Assembly (NCBI GenBank): GCA_028826165.1
Contig: JAPDFW010000068.1
Coordinates: 1-64,000 of the forward strand
Length of the DNA stretch: 64,000 nucleotides
Source of the DNA: Anaeramoeba ignava
Taxonomy: Eukaryota > Metamonada > Anaeramoebidae
Direction: 5' to 3'
A model generated the notes under the pieces. The model saw nothing but the letters and a program-made list of their open reading frames with translations. It was not told where the DNA came from and ran no database searches. This document shows, piece after piece, positions 11,587-24,700 of the stretch. Positions within the stretch are counted from its first letter, which is position 1. Every line of letters starts with the position of its first letter. Both the position numbers and the translations under genes were made by a program.

Positions 11587-13674
11587 TTATTTTAAATTAA
11601 GAAATAAAAGAATATCTTCCATTTCATCAAGTGAAAATTCAGGGAAAAATGGTACAAGTTCCTTAAGACTTTGAAGAATAGAATTTCTTTCTTTTTTCTT
11701 TTCTCTTTTTTCTTTTTGGATTTGTTTCTTTTCGTTTTTAAGTTCTTTTTTCTTGACTAAATTTGCCTTATTCTCTTTCATTAATTTTTTGTTTGCATCA
11801 AGTTTTGATTTGAAATCACGAATTTGATTAGTAAAATTAACAAGATTTAATTTTAAAGATTCCATTTGTTTAAGTTTATCATAAACATTATCAAATTTTG
11901 ATTTTTGTTCCGAATTTGAAAGATTGGATTGCTGATTGTTTTGTTTGTTCTCAAGATCCTGAAAAACCTGGAGATAATGCTGTGAAAAATCAGCAAAAGA
12001 CATAGTGGAAAGATTGTCAATAATTTGGAACAAATCCATGTCATTTCCAATTGTGAAAAATTTGTCATCATTTAAAAATGCTTCCCAATCAATATCCACA
12101 TTGACTAATTTTTTGACAATGCAGTTTCTTTGGAGACACACTGCTTGCAATTTAGCAATTTCCTTTTGGAATTGTTCCAGTTCTTCTTGTGTTTGAATTT
12201 TCGCGCGGTCTTCGTTGAGTTTTTGTGATGTTTTTGTGATCATTTCTTGTAGTTGATCGTACATTTCTGGCTGCAATATTTGTGTTTGCTGAACGTAATA
12301 CTTGCAATACATTACAACCGCCTTTTGGAAATTTCTTGCGATTGTTTTCCACTTTGAATATGATCGCGAAAGCTTGCCAAAATCCTTTTGTGATTTTTTA
12401 AAATCTTGCGCTGCTTTTTCTAAAATCGGAATATTTTTTGGTTCAATTCCTGATGAAATTTTTGAAATTGAATTTGATGTCTGCAAACACGCATCAAAAA
12501 CGCTCAAGATCCAGTTCGCATTCTCCCTAATTTTCATCTCGCAAAACTCAACTTGGCGCATTTGCTTTTGCGCTTCTTGCTTGATTTCCGAGATGGTGTT
12601 TTTATAATTAAAAAATGCGTCTTCTTGAATTAGCATTTCATCCAACATTTGCTTGTAATCTTGGCTTTCTGTAGTTTCTTCAGCCATATTTGAATCATTG
12701 TTTCTTAGTTCTTGGATCATCTTGTTTAAAAACGTGTTCATTTTGTTGATTGTTGTGAAAATGGTTGCGTCAATAAGTTTGAGTGGAAATTCTATTTGCT
12801 CAATTTTTTGGAAATTTAATTCTTTTTGAGTAATCCAAATATGAAGTGCGCATTTTGACAATGAAATTAAATCGTAAATCACAATTTGAACCGCATTTTC
12901 AGTTTTTTCGATTTTTTGCTGAGCAAGTTTTAAATGATTGAGCGGTTTGATCTCAAAATTGATTTGCGAAAATGGAATTGTTAATGAATTCCATTGAAGT
13001 TTAATTTTGACATAATTATAAGAAGATTGAAGAAGAATATTATAATCAAGTATTCCACTTTTTTTAAGAGTATCCTAAAAAATATAAAATATAAAAATAT
13101 AAAATATAAAATAATTTTTAGAAACTTAATTAAATTTTCTTTAATTTATAAAAAAAATTTACTAAATGATTTGGAATTTCTTGTAAATTAAGATTCTATT
13201 TATTTATTTTTTTAATTAATTAATAATTTTTCATTTTTTTTTGAAATGTTTTTTTTTTTTTTTTACTTTTGGATTTGAATAATTTAATAATAATGCAAAT
13301 AATTCTTCTCTGTTTTTTAAAGGTTGTAACCATTTGTAATATTCAGATATTTTATCCTGTTTTAAATTTTGGAATTTTTTTTTTCAAAAGGAATAGAAAT
13401 GATATTTTTAAATAAAAAAAAATTTTTTTTCTTTTTTTTAATAATTTTGCGTTAAATAATATTTACATTATCAATATAACCAATTGAACTTAAAACGTGA
13501 TGAATTTCAACTTTAGTTTTTTGAAAAAGAAGTAAAAATTTTTGTTTATCCTTCTTTTTATTTATTTATTGATTTAATTTTTAATTTTATTTAATTTTAA
13601 ATTTTAAATTTTAAATTATTTACAAAAATTGGACTTAAAATTGGAATATTTGAATTAGATTGATTAAAATTCAT
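11587..13674 (-). CDS. Unrecognised alpha-helical / coiled-coil protein
   Basis: Exons 13674-13624, 13550-13467, 13356-13267, 13074-11587, all phase 0, give about 570 residues from MNFNQSNSN to FLNLK-stop. I do not recognise the family. The body looks helical: Cys- and aromatic-containing segments in the middle (around ILSVFDACLQTSN and KAVVMYCKYYVQQ), then a strongly charged Lys/Glu coiled coil near residues 460-540, and a hydrophobic C-terminal helix. Codon use in the central exon is less AT-extreme than in its neighbours, as expected for a conserved, well expressed gene. The gene is convergent with the Rab gene, 125 bases apart. Exon 2 could equally start three bases later at a second AG. 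Confidence 0.75.
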
Positions 13675-13745
13675 ATTTTTTTTTTTAAAATTTAAAAATG
13701 AAAAATGAAAAATGAAAAATGAAAAATGAAAAATGAAAAAAATAT
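13675..13745 (-). promoter_or_regulatory. Tandem TCATTTT elements just upstream of a start codon
   Basis: Immediately upstream of the ATG, read on the gene strand, about six to seven tandem copies of TTTTTCA form a (TTTTTCA)n run at 13697-13740. The same TTTCATTTTT word precedes most starts in this window. It resembles the TCA-Py-(T/A) initiator known from Trichomonas; the functional role is inferred. Confidence 0.45.
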
Positions 13746-13916
13746 TTTTTTTATCCGATTTTTTTTTTTAATTTTAAATTTAAATTTTAATTAATTAATT
13801 ATTAGAAAAAGATTAAATGATAAACTGAGATTACTTTTGAAGTTTTACAAGAAAAGAAAAGAAAAGAAAAGAAAAGAAAAGAAGAAATTAAGATAAAATT
13901 AATAAAAAAAAAATAA

Positions 13917-16900
13917 TTATTTTTTTTCGTTTTCATTGAAAATTGGAAATGATAAAGTATTAACAGCTTTTGATAATAATTCATCACAAAAAACCGAAAA
14001 TTGTTGAGTTTCCAAAAATAATTCCATAAAAGGTAAATTTTTTTCAGGAATTGTACTTAAAAAGCTTTCTTTAACAAAAGCAACTACTGTATCTGTTCTA
14101 TTAGAAACATCAGAAACTGTATGACGACGGAAATCAGCAAATAAATTCTGGTAATACACTTTCAAAATTTTCAGTGTGTATTGAATCACAATTTCAATTG
14201 GTTTTAAATTCAAATAATCATATATTTCGCTTATTTTAAAATCATCTGGATCCTCTTCTTTTGAATTTAATCTATTTGTTAATCCCTTTAATAAAAGTGA
14301 TGAAGTTGCTGAAAAGCTTGAGAATTCAAGTGTAAATGAATCTGAGAAATGCATTGATGGTGGTGGTTTTGGTTTTGTTGTTTTTGTTTCGTTGATTCTT
14401 TCAATTAATGGATTTTTTGGTTTATTTTTTTTGGGGTTTTTTTGATTTAAATTTTGATCTAAGTTTTCATCAATTAAATCAATTAAATTTTGATTTGAAC
14501 TTTGATTTGAATTTTGATTTGAATTTTCATTTAAATTTTCATCAATCAAATCAATTAAGTTTTGGTTTAAATTTCGGTTTAAATTCCGATTTAAATTCCG
14601 ATTTAAATTTCGGTTTAAATTTTCATCAATCAAATCAATTGAGTTTTTATTTGAATTTTCATTTAAATTTTGATTTGAATTTTGATTTGAATTTTCATTT
14701 AAATTTTGATTTGAATTTTCAATTAAATCAATTGAGTTTTGATTTAAATTTTCATTTTGATTTTGATTTAAATTTTGATTTTGATTTAAATTTTGATTTT
14801 GATTTTGGTTTGAATTTTGATTTTCATTTTGATTTTGATTTTGATTTTGATTTTCATTTTGATTTGAATTTTGATTTGAATTTTGATTTAAATTTTGATC
14901 AATTAAATCAATTGAATTTTGATTTGAATTGTTATTTGAATTGTTATTTGAATTGTTATTTGAATTGTTATTTGAATTTTCAACAAAAGGATATTTCTCT
15001 TCATTAATTACATTCTGTTCGCTATTTTTTAAAATAGGTTTCTTAATATGAGAAATTTTATCATTTGGGTCTGATTTTACATTTGAAGGATCAAAATCAA
15101 TTTCTTTAATTTCTGATGAATCCAACATATTTAAAGGATAAGTATGTAATGAATGACGAAGTATAGATCTTCGTGATTTTGGACTTAAAGAAGGACTTTT
15201 ATCAGTAATAATTTGAGCATTTAATGATTGATGCAATTCATTAAAATCATTAGTTTGTTTTGTTGTTGGATCTTTATGAAAAAAAAGATCCAAATTATCA
15301 TCAGCATAAGATTTAACTTGATTGGCTCTTGTTATATGAATTTCTCTTTTTTTCACTGCTGAACGCGGTCTTGACCACGATTTATTTCCTCCTCTTCTTG
15401 AATTTTTTCCTGATTGTGATGATTTGTTTTTTTTCTGAATTAAATCTTTAATTTTTTTAAAATTCTTTCGTAAAATTTCTTCATGTGGAAGTTTTGGTAA
15501 TACTAAATCTGGATTTTTTCCTTTTTTCGGATTTGTTGGAAATTGGAATGTATTTTGATCTATATTGATAATGTAATATTCTTTATTTTTTTCTAATTCT
15601 GTGATTTTTTCTATCATTCCAATTATAAATGGAACTGGTGAATCTAAGAAATCTTTTAAAGTAGATGGAAGAACTGGAATAAATACACCAGACCATTTAA
15701 GTGGATAAATTAAGGAAAAGATTGAAAGGCTTAATTTCAAATTTAATTTAAATTGAATTTTGATTTTAATTTTAATTTGAATTTTAATTTTAATTTTGAT
15801 TTGAATTTAAATTTTAATTTTAAATTTAATTGAATTTTAATTTTAAATTTAATTGAATTTTGATTTTAATTTCAAAATGAATTGGATTTTTAAATTATCA
15901 TACGTAATAGCAGTCAAAATACGAAGATCTTTGCTAATATAAACAACAGAATGTTCCAAAAGAGCCAGTTTCATCATCATAATAATAATATCAACAGAAA
16001 GAGTAGAGAACATAATTTCAAAACCAAAAGAAGCATGAAGTTTTTGAATTGTTGAAGGAACTGGAAAAATAATATTTTTAAGTGGATCTTTTAACGGAAT
16101 AATTATCCAAGATTCGCCACTTGAAATCTTCGTCCGTTGACACCTTTTTAATATATCAAGCACAATGGATGAGGATCTCTTGCTCTTCTTTGGACTTTCA
16201 ATCACCGCTTCTTTATTTGAAAGTAAATCTCGACTTTTCATAATGATTTCTTCAGACAAATTCACAAGATACTTGCGGAAATTCGAAGTGGCAAGTCTGC
16301 GGTTAGTTTCCAAAGTTGTTTTGATTAAAGTCTTGATATTGAAGTTATGCACAAGCTTTGAGTTTTGGAACGCAAGTAATTCAAGAGCAATTATAGCATG
16401 AATAATGTCAAAAAATAAATCATAAAAAGAAAATCTACTTAAAATACAGTAACAAATTTTTCCAACAGCTGTAGAAGCCTCTAGCTGTCTTTCATAAGAA
16501 TCCTTCTTGATAAAACTTGGAAGATGATTAAGTAGAGATTGCACATAAACGCAGAACCCGAAAATGGGGCCTTTATGGGAGTTAAGAAGAAAGACAAAAT
16601 GAGATTCCGATCCAATTAATTGGATTTTTTTTTCAAAAAATTTTCCTGTCATTTCCGTTCCGATTTGGGAGTCTTTTGAACCATGTTTGGCCTCAATTCT
16701 TGTAATGTCCACTCCGCAGGGAAAACAAAAAGACAGCGTTTGATCCCCTTCTGATAAGTCCTTTGGGAACTGGAACAAGATTTCTGGCTCAAAGTGTGTC
16801 TCTTTCTTGTGGCGCTTTATCTGTTTTGGTGATACCCCAACTACTAAGAACCCTTCTAAAAGTGTTTGTGGTGATTGTTCTATTGGTGTTGTTGTGTGTA

Positions 16901-17009
16901 ACATTCGGCTTAGTCTTTCTTGTTGTGTTAATTCAATTACATCTATCACAAAGTGATTATTATTTTTGTTATTTTTTTTTTTTGATTTTTTGAAGAAAGA
17001 AAAAACCAT
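13917..17009 (-). CDS. DENN-domain protein (probable Rab guanine-nucleotide exchange factor)
   Basis: Exons 17009-15904 and 15729-13917, joined in phase, give about 972 residues. The upstream DENN (FLVVGV, EILFQFP, FCFPCGV) spans about residues 50-150. The core DENN runs to about residue 410 and is completed across the intron: ESWIIIPLKDP, LLEHSVVYISKDLR, then SLIYPLKWSGVFIPVLP and PFIIGM. The downstream DENN lies at about 860-960, ending MELFLETQQFSVFCDEL. DENN proteins catalyse GDP release from Rab GTPases. An Asn/Gln-rich insertion with recurrent IDLIDENLN blocks (about residues 615-805) separates core from downstream DENN, unusually long for this family. The start MVFSFFKK is the first ATG and follows a TCATTTTT element. 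Its Rab partner cannot be read from sequence. Confidence 0.88.
15730..15903 (-). repeat. AT-rich repeat intron of the DENN gene
   Basis: On the gene strand it is built of AAAATTAAAATTCAAATT-type units with almost no G between donor GTATGA and acceptor AAG. Its boundaries are fixed by the core-DENN reading frame on both sides. Confidence 0.75.
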
Positions 17010-17150
17010 TTTTTCTTAATTTTTAAATTAAAATTAAAATTAAAATTAAAATGAAAATTAAAATTAAAATTAATTTCGATTAATAAAAAATTTAAAAAGA
17101 TAAAAATGAAAGAAAAAAAATGAAAAAAAAAATTTTTTAATCTTTATTTC
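17010..17150 (-). promoter_or_regulatory. A-run/T-run switch plus TCATTTTT upstream of the DENN gene
   Basis: Read on the gene strand, bases 17143-17100 give a switch from A-run to T-run followed by CATTTTTTTTCTTTCATTTTT, then a spacer rich in AATTTT repeats up to the ATG. The arrangement matches the other gene starts listed here. The initiator role is inferred. Confidence 0.4.
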
Positions 17151-17212
17151 TTTTTCTTTTATTATTATTATTAAAATCTATTTTAAAAAAATTTTTTTTG
17201 CTTTTATCAAAT

Positions 17213-18620
17213 TTAATTATCATTTTCATTTTCATCTTCATCTAAAGAAGAAATTTCATTTTCATCTTCTAAATTATAATTTTCATTTTCATTTTCATTT
17301 TCATCTTCATTTTCATCATTAGAAAAATCATCAGAAAAATGAACAGATCCAGAATCACTACTTTCTCCTTCAGGAAAAACATCATCTGCAATAGGCAAAT
17401 TATCCCAAGCATCTTCCAAATCCTTATCCAAATTATCAACTGTTTTATTATTATGTGAATTTTTGGAAAAACTCTTTGAAGAAATTTTTTCCTTTTGATT
17501 TTCTTCTAAAATTAATTTGCCTTGACTTGTAAATAAAAGAGAATTCAATTGTTGTTTCAGGTATAACTTTGAATGAGGCAAACGAGAGACAGTATCATAA
17601 ATTCTAACAAATCTATCCAAACCAACACACGCAACAAAATCGAGAACAGGGTGTTCTTCAATGGCGCGAATAGAGCCACTTGCGCCTTTAAAACTGCCTA
17701 AATTTTTTCCTCTTCTTAAATCAAATCTAAATATATCTCCTGTTGTATCTCCAGCATAAACGCTTTGATTATCTCTTGAAACAGTGATTGCATTGAGTGG
17801 TCTTTTCAGAACCTTTTTACTAAACACAAGATTGTTTTCCAATCGCCTGTCATATAATCTCAAGTCTCCATAACTTGTTCCAACAATAATCACTTGATTA
17901 CTATCTGTTTTCCATTTATGATCACGATCCCAAATTGGAATCGGAAGATCTAGTTCATCATTAGGTTCGTTTTGTCCTTCAAAAACGCATTTTCCTGTCT
18001 CAATATCATATACTTTTAAAATATTATCATTTCCACCAGAAGAAAGTAATTTTTGGTCAATTGAATCAACTCTAATTTGACTAATTGGTTCTTTAATTTG
18101 AAAAGCTGTCATTTTTTCAATTTTGATTTTCAAATTTTCATTTTAAATTTTCATTTTCAATAAAATGAAGCTTTTTACTTCTGGTTTTCCTTTTTTTTAT
18201 TCCAATTTTTTTCTTCTTATTTTCAAATTCAATTTCTTTTTCATCTATTAAATTATCATTCAAATTCAAATTTGGATTTAATTCAGAATCAAAATCAAAA
18301 TCAAAATTGGAAATCTCAACAATTCCTTCATTTGAACAAGTGATTATTTTATTATTTTGTGAATATAAAACTTCCATTCCGATTGGATTTTTTTTTATAT
18401 TTAAAACTAATGACTTCAATTCTCTTTTATTAACATCCCATAATTCAACTGTTCCTGATTTTGTTAAAGCTGTAATAAAATCTTCTGAATTTTTTTTCCA
18501 CCAACGAATATTTAAAATTTCATTTTGAATTCCTGTTGCTCTTGTTAAACAATGATATTTCAATCTTTCTACTTCAATTTCTTTTAAAAAACCAACTCTA
18601 TCTCCAGTAAAAATTTTCAT
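17213..18620 (-). CDS. WDR74: WDR74/Nsa1-like WD40 protein, 60S ribosome biogenesis
   Basis: Exons 18620-18179 and 18105-17213 are joined by a 73-base GT-AG intron, giving about 444 residues. Without that splice the coding region looks broken in two frames. WDR74/Nsa1 is a nucleolar seven-bladed WD40 factor working with the AAA ATPase NVL/Rix7 on pre-60S particles. Family signatures visible: VELWDVNKRELK, SGGNDNILKVYD, GTSYGDLRLYDRR, RPLNAITVSRDNQSVYAGDT, GDIFRFDLRRGKNLGSFKG, GSIRAIEEHP, VGLDRFVRIYD and KLYLKQQLNSLLF. The C-terminus is highly acidic (Asp/Glu/Asn repeats) where animal proteins are Lys-rich. It is divergent from the Furry-like gene with only 82 bases between start codons. Confidence 0.88.
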
Positions 18621-18702
18621 TTAATTTTTTAAAAAAAAAAATGAAAAATGAAAAATTTAAAAAATTTTTTTTCATTTTTTCTTTCTTTTTATTTTCTTTT
18701 TA
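18621..18702. promoter_or_regulatory. 82-base bidirectional promoter region, mirrored TCATTTTT elements
   Basis: Divergent start codons flank it. The centre is an A-run to T-run switch (TTTAAAAAATTTTTTTT). To its left lie AATGAAAAATGAAAAA, which read toward the WDR74 gene is TTTTTCATTTTTCATT; to its right lies CATTTTTTCTTTC, reading toward the Furry-like gene. The arms are thus inverted copies. A shared core promoter is inferred from position and symmetry. Confidence 0.55.
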
Positions 18703-21700
18703 ATGTCAAAATCAAAAAATTTAAAAAAAAAACAAAAACAAAAAGAAAAAGAAAAAGCAATTTTCCAAACAAAAGATAATTCCATTTCGATTTCCTATCT
18801 TAATGATATTTACATTCCTTTTAAGGAACAAGCAAAAAAACAATTTGAATTTGTAAATAAAATTTTTTTCCTTTTTTTTTTTTCCGTTTTTTTTTGCTTT
18901 TTTTTTTTTTAAAATAAGAAAATAATAATTTACTTATTTTAAAAACTTATTTATTTTCTTTTATTTTTAAAGTTTTCAACACAAAAAGAAATTCGTTTTT
19001 CTGATTTAAAAGATATTCCTGAATTTAGAAAGAGTTTAGATTTAATTACATCAATTTCAATTCATATTTCTGAAAATCAAATTATTGAAATGAACGAAAC
19101 ATATCCTCAAGGAAATGAAAACAATAATGTAAATTTTAAATCAATTTTAAATCAATTTTAAATCAATTTTAAATCAATTTTAAATCAATTTTAAATCAAT
19201 TTTATATCAATTTTAAATCAATTTTATATCAATTTTAAATCAATTTTAAATCAATTTTATATCAATTTTAAATCAATTTTAAATCAATTTTAAATCAATT
19301 TTAAATCAATTTTAAATCAATTTTATATCAATTTTAAATCAATTTTATTTCAATTTTATATCAATTTTTAATTTTTAAATAAATCAATTTTAAATCAATT
19401 TTATATCAATTTTAAAATTTCAATCAATTTTTTAAATCAATTTTAAATCAATTTTAAATTAATTTTAAATCAATTTTAAATTAATTTTTTAATTTAATTT
19501 TTAAATCAATTTTTAAATCAATTTTTTAAATCAATTTTATATCAATTTTAAATCAATTTTTCAATTTTAATTTTAATTTTTTTAATTTTTATATTAATTT
19601 TTTAAATCAATTTTAAATCAATTTTTAAATCAATTTTAAATCAATTTTAAATTTTAATTTTTTTAAATTTTTATCAATTTTTCATTAATTTTATCAATTT
19701 TAATTTTAAATTAATTTTAAATCAATTTTATATCAATTTTAAATCAATTTTAAATCAATTTTTTCAATTTTAAATCAAAATCAATTTTTATTTTAATATC
19801 AATTTTTTAATTTTAAATTAATTTTTAATTTTAAATTTTTAATTTCAATTTTATATCAATTTTTCAAATATCAATATCAATTTTAATTTCAATTTTAATT
19901 TAAATCAATTTTTTCAATTTTAAATCAATTTTCAAAATCATCAATTTTTTCAATTTTAATCCAAATCAATTTTAAATCAATTTTAACTTCAATCAATTTT
20001 AAATCAATTTTAAATTTTTAATTTTAAATTAAATTTTAATTTTTAATTTTTTCAATTTTAAATCAATTTTAAATCAATTTTAAATCAATTTTATATTAAT
20101 TTTATATCAATTTTTATTTATTAATTTTATATCAATTTTATATCAATTTTAAATCAATTTTTAAATCAATTTTAAATCAATTTTATCAATTAATTTTTAA
20201 ATCATTTTTATATCAATTTTTAAATCAATTTTAAATCAATTTTAAATCAAATCAATTTTATATCAATTTTATATCAATTTTATTCAATTTTATATCAATT
20301 TAAATTTTTTATATCAATTTTAAATCAATTTTATATAATTCAATTTTAAATCAATTTTATATCAATTTTATATCAATTTTATATCAATTTTATATCAATT
20401 TTAAATCAATTTTAAATCAATTTTAAATCAATTTTAAATCAATTTTAAATCAATTTTATATTAATTTTATATCAATTTTATATCAATTTTATATTAATTT
20501 TAAATCAATTTTAATTTAATTTTATATTAATTTTAAATCAATTTTATTTTAATTTAAATTTAAAAGGTAAACTTGGATAATGATCCAAATCTCCTCTCCT
20601 CTTGCATTTTCGGATTATTTACTAAAGCTTTATTCAATGGTCAAATTAGTCCTTTATCAGATGAATTATTCCAAAAGATTTTCGAACGTTTTTTTCATTA
20701 CCAAGAATTACTTAAAAAAGAATATCCAAAAATCATCTTCCAAAAACTCAATAGAAAATATCTTCTGGATCTATTTCGAAAAAATCTTCAAGAACTTTCA
20801 TCAAATTTTTACACTCAATATGATAAAATTTTTCTAACACCAAATTTAAGTAATGATAAAAAGTGTCAAAAATTAATAAGAAATCTTTCACTCGAAAAAA
20901 TTACAAATGAAGAATTTGAAAAATTTCAAGAAAGCTTTATAAAGAGATTTATCAAAACATCAAGTTCAGATAGCTTTATGACATGTCTTTTTAAACTGGA
21001 AAATTTCCCAACACATCTTGGCTTAGAATCATGGAATCAAAAAATAACCGCAAATCAACTTCCTGAATTAACTCCAGACTCAAAATTTTGTCTAGTTCTT
21101 TTTCTTTATTCATCATCAACAAAATTGAAACCCGGTTTCCAATCGCAAATCAGTGCTCTTATCAAGAAAATCTTCGATCAAAGAATAATAACATCAATCG
21201 GTCAAAAATTTTGCAAATTTTTATCCAAAATTTCAAACACAGATTCTTATGTAAAAGAAAATAGTTTGGAAAAATTAAAAGATAAAATGAAGGATTTATT
21301 GATGTCAAGATTCAGAGAAAAAGGAAAGCCTATATTTAATTTCTTAACATCTCTTATGAAATCTCAAGTTGATAGAAATGAAATTTTTAACCCAAATCTC
21401 GCTGAGCAAATTACAAAAAAAATCAAGAAAACCCACAATCAATTTGTTAAATTTGACGAATCCGATATAAAAAATCACGAAAAAATCTCGAAGTTTTTCT
21501 ATTTAATGCAAATGTTCATTGAAATTCGATACAATATTAACGACTATCATGTGGTTCTCAAAGAGTTATGGGGATTAGTCAATCATAAAGATCGTGATAT
21601 TTCTTTTATCACAGTTAAAGGATTCCTGAAACTCATCAAAAAAAAATCAAGTTGGGTTCCCCAAATTTTAGTTCAGTTAGGAACTTATTTACTTGATTTT

Positions 21701-24700
21701 TACAATCATAAAAATTCTGAAAATTTATCTTCAAATTTCGCCGAAAAGATTATTCACATATTTTCAGCAATTGAACAAAAATATCATGACCATTCTCAAT
21801 CTTCTAATTATTATAATAACGATAACAAAAATAAAATGAAAAACAACAAAAATCAAAATGAATTTGATTTCGAATCTGAAAATATATTTCAAAAGCAAGC
21901 CCCAATAGATAAACAATCTATTGATACTTTTACACTAAATGAAGATCATTTAGATTATCTTCAACAAGCTATTTTAATTGGTCTTTGTTTCCCAAATTCA
22001 GAATTTCGATCCAAATTTTTTGAACTTCTTGTGAAAATTTCACAAATTTTAAAACAAATTTCTAATAACAAAATTATTTGTAAACAAAAAAAAAACAAAG
22101 AAAGAAAAATCAGTAAAAAAATCTAAATTCTAAATTTTTAAATTTTAGCAATTTATGATATTTTTCAAAAAGAATGGGAAGAAGTTTATCGGCAATCAAA
22201 AAAAGATCTTGAAATATTTCCATTAAAATATGTAAAATTTTAATTTAATCCAAAAAAATAAAAATAATTTTAAATTTTAAATTTTAAATTGAAAAAAAAA
22301 ATTTTAGTTAAAATATCCTAAAAAAATTCCAATCAAAAATTTAATTGAGGTTATAAATGATAAAGATCATATTTTTTGGATGAATTCCTATTGCAAATTA
22401 CTTAAAAAAGTTCAAAAACATCATCCTAAAATAATTGAATCGATAATGAAAAACGTAAAATCAAATTTAAATTAAAATTTAAAATTAAAATTTAAAATTA
22501 AATTCAACTTCTAGTTATCTAGAAATCAACTAATTAAAGAATCAAATGCTCAATTTTTCAAAAATTTACAGATGATTTATTTATCTTTTGCAACTGAACA
22601 AAGTATAATATTTTATCATTAAATTTTTTTCAATTTTCCAAAATATTCATTTTGAAATTTTTTTTTTTTTCAAATTTTAGTGAAACAAAATATTAAAATT
22701 GATTCAAATTATATTCCAATCGAAAATTTATTTTTACAAATTCCTGAATCCAAAAATGTAAACAACAAAAACAAAAACAAAAACAAAAACAAAATAATTT
22801 TTTAATTTATAAAAAAAAAATTAGATTTTATCACAAATGAATATTGATTTATATCCTGTTTTTATTCCAAAATTAATTCAATCATCAAATGATGGAACAA
22901 TTTCTATTGATCATTTTGGTAAATTCTAAAAAAAAAAAATACAAAATTGAAAAATAATATTAATCAAAAAAAATCAAAAAAAAAAAATAGAAATTCTTCA
23001 TCGAAATTTCCGTTCTTTTAATCAAGATGATTATAAAAAAATTCCTCATGATTTTTCTAGTTTTTTAAATAATCTAAATGCAATATTTCCTAAAATTTAT
23101 AATTCCAATCCAAAAAAACAAGATCTTCTTTATCATTCTTGCTTATTTATTAATTCACTACAAAATTTTTTTCCAAAAGATCAAATACTTGATGAAAAAT
23201 TACGAAATTCATTTTATAATTTTATTCCAGAAAATCTTTTTATAAATAAAGATGAAGATGAAGATGAAGATGAAGATGAAGATGAAAATGGAAATGAAAA
23301 AGGGAATTTAAATAAGTCTTCAGTATATATTGCATATCTAGCAAAATCAGAACTTTTACAAGGAAATTCTTTAAATGAATTTGATAAACAAACTACAGGA
23401 AAAGTTCTTTCTTGGATTTTTAGCTTATTAAATTCAAAAATTTTATGGATTCGTGAACTTGGAAATTATTCACTTAAAAATCTCTATTTAAATAATCAAA
23501 AAGAAATTTCTCAATGTTTGAAAGACTTTTATTATGCAAAAGATGAATTTATTTCAGATTCTTTTGGAGAAGTTATTATCGAAAAAGTTCAAAAGGAAAA
23601 ATCTAAAATTGAGGAAATTGATTCTTATATTTTAAGTTTTTTCCTTCTAAATTCTTCAAATCCAAACATAAGAAAAAAAGCTCGAGAATTTTTTGAATTT
23701 ATCAAAAACAATAACTTGAAAAATTTAGAATATCCAATACTTTCTTTTTCTTGGATTCAAGAACCAGCAATTCTTTCTCAAAAAATTGTAGTTATTTAAT
23801 CAAAAATCAAAAATCAAAAATCAAAAATAACAACAAATTTCATTTAATTTTCAATTTGTTATTATTATTATTATTATTATTAGATTGATTTAAGTAAATT
23901 GGTTGTTGATCAAAAAGAACAAGATCAAAAAATTATTTCTGGTTTTATTACAAAATCTTTGAATATTTTAATTGAGTTAAGAGATCAACTTCATTTGAAA
24001 GAAATTGATGAATCATTTCAAACAGTAAATCTAAAAAAAAATGATAATAAATTTTTAATTCTAAAAACAAAAACAATTTTTAGGCTCGAATTCAATTAAT
24101 TATAGACTTTTTATCTCCATGGTTAAAATCACTTAATAAAGATTTAATTTTAAATGAAAATGAAAATCTAAATCAAAATCTAAATCAAAATGAAAATGAA
24201 AATCAAAACATGTTTTTGATAAAAAATTTCCAATTACTATTTTTATTTTCTATAAAAAATGCAAATTGTTATGAAGAAATTTCAAAATTATGGTCTTCTT
24301 TATATAAAGAAAATACTATTGAAATATTCTTGGATTTTTTCTTAGAAATTGGAGCTGGATTTGTAATTAAAATTAAAATTAAAATTAAAATTAAAATTAA
24401 AATTAAAATTAAAATTAAAATTAAAATTAAAATTAAAATTAAAATTAAAATTAAAATTAAAATTAAAAATTAAAATTAAAAATAAAAATAGCAACATCCA
24501 CAATTAATTGAAATTGAACAATTTATAGTTCGAACATTTAGTTTAATTTCATCAGATTCAATCTTTAATTTTTTTGATAAAGAATTAGTTATCGAACCAA
24601 ATACAACTTCAAAATTAAATGTTGAAAAGTAAATTACAAACAAATTTCTCTCTTTCTATTTTATATCTTTTATTTAAAATAATTTTTGATTTGATTTTAA

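Noticed and set aside
14408-15007. 199-codon plus-strand open frame of LNFDLNF repeats
   Set aside because: It is the antisense of the Asn/Gln-rich linker of the DENN gene.
18133-18138. Reading the WDR74 region as two separate genes or a frameshifted pseudogene
   Set aside because: A 73-base GT-AG intron (18178-18106) removes the in-frame stop and joins the WD40 repeats in phase.
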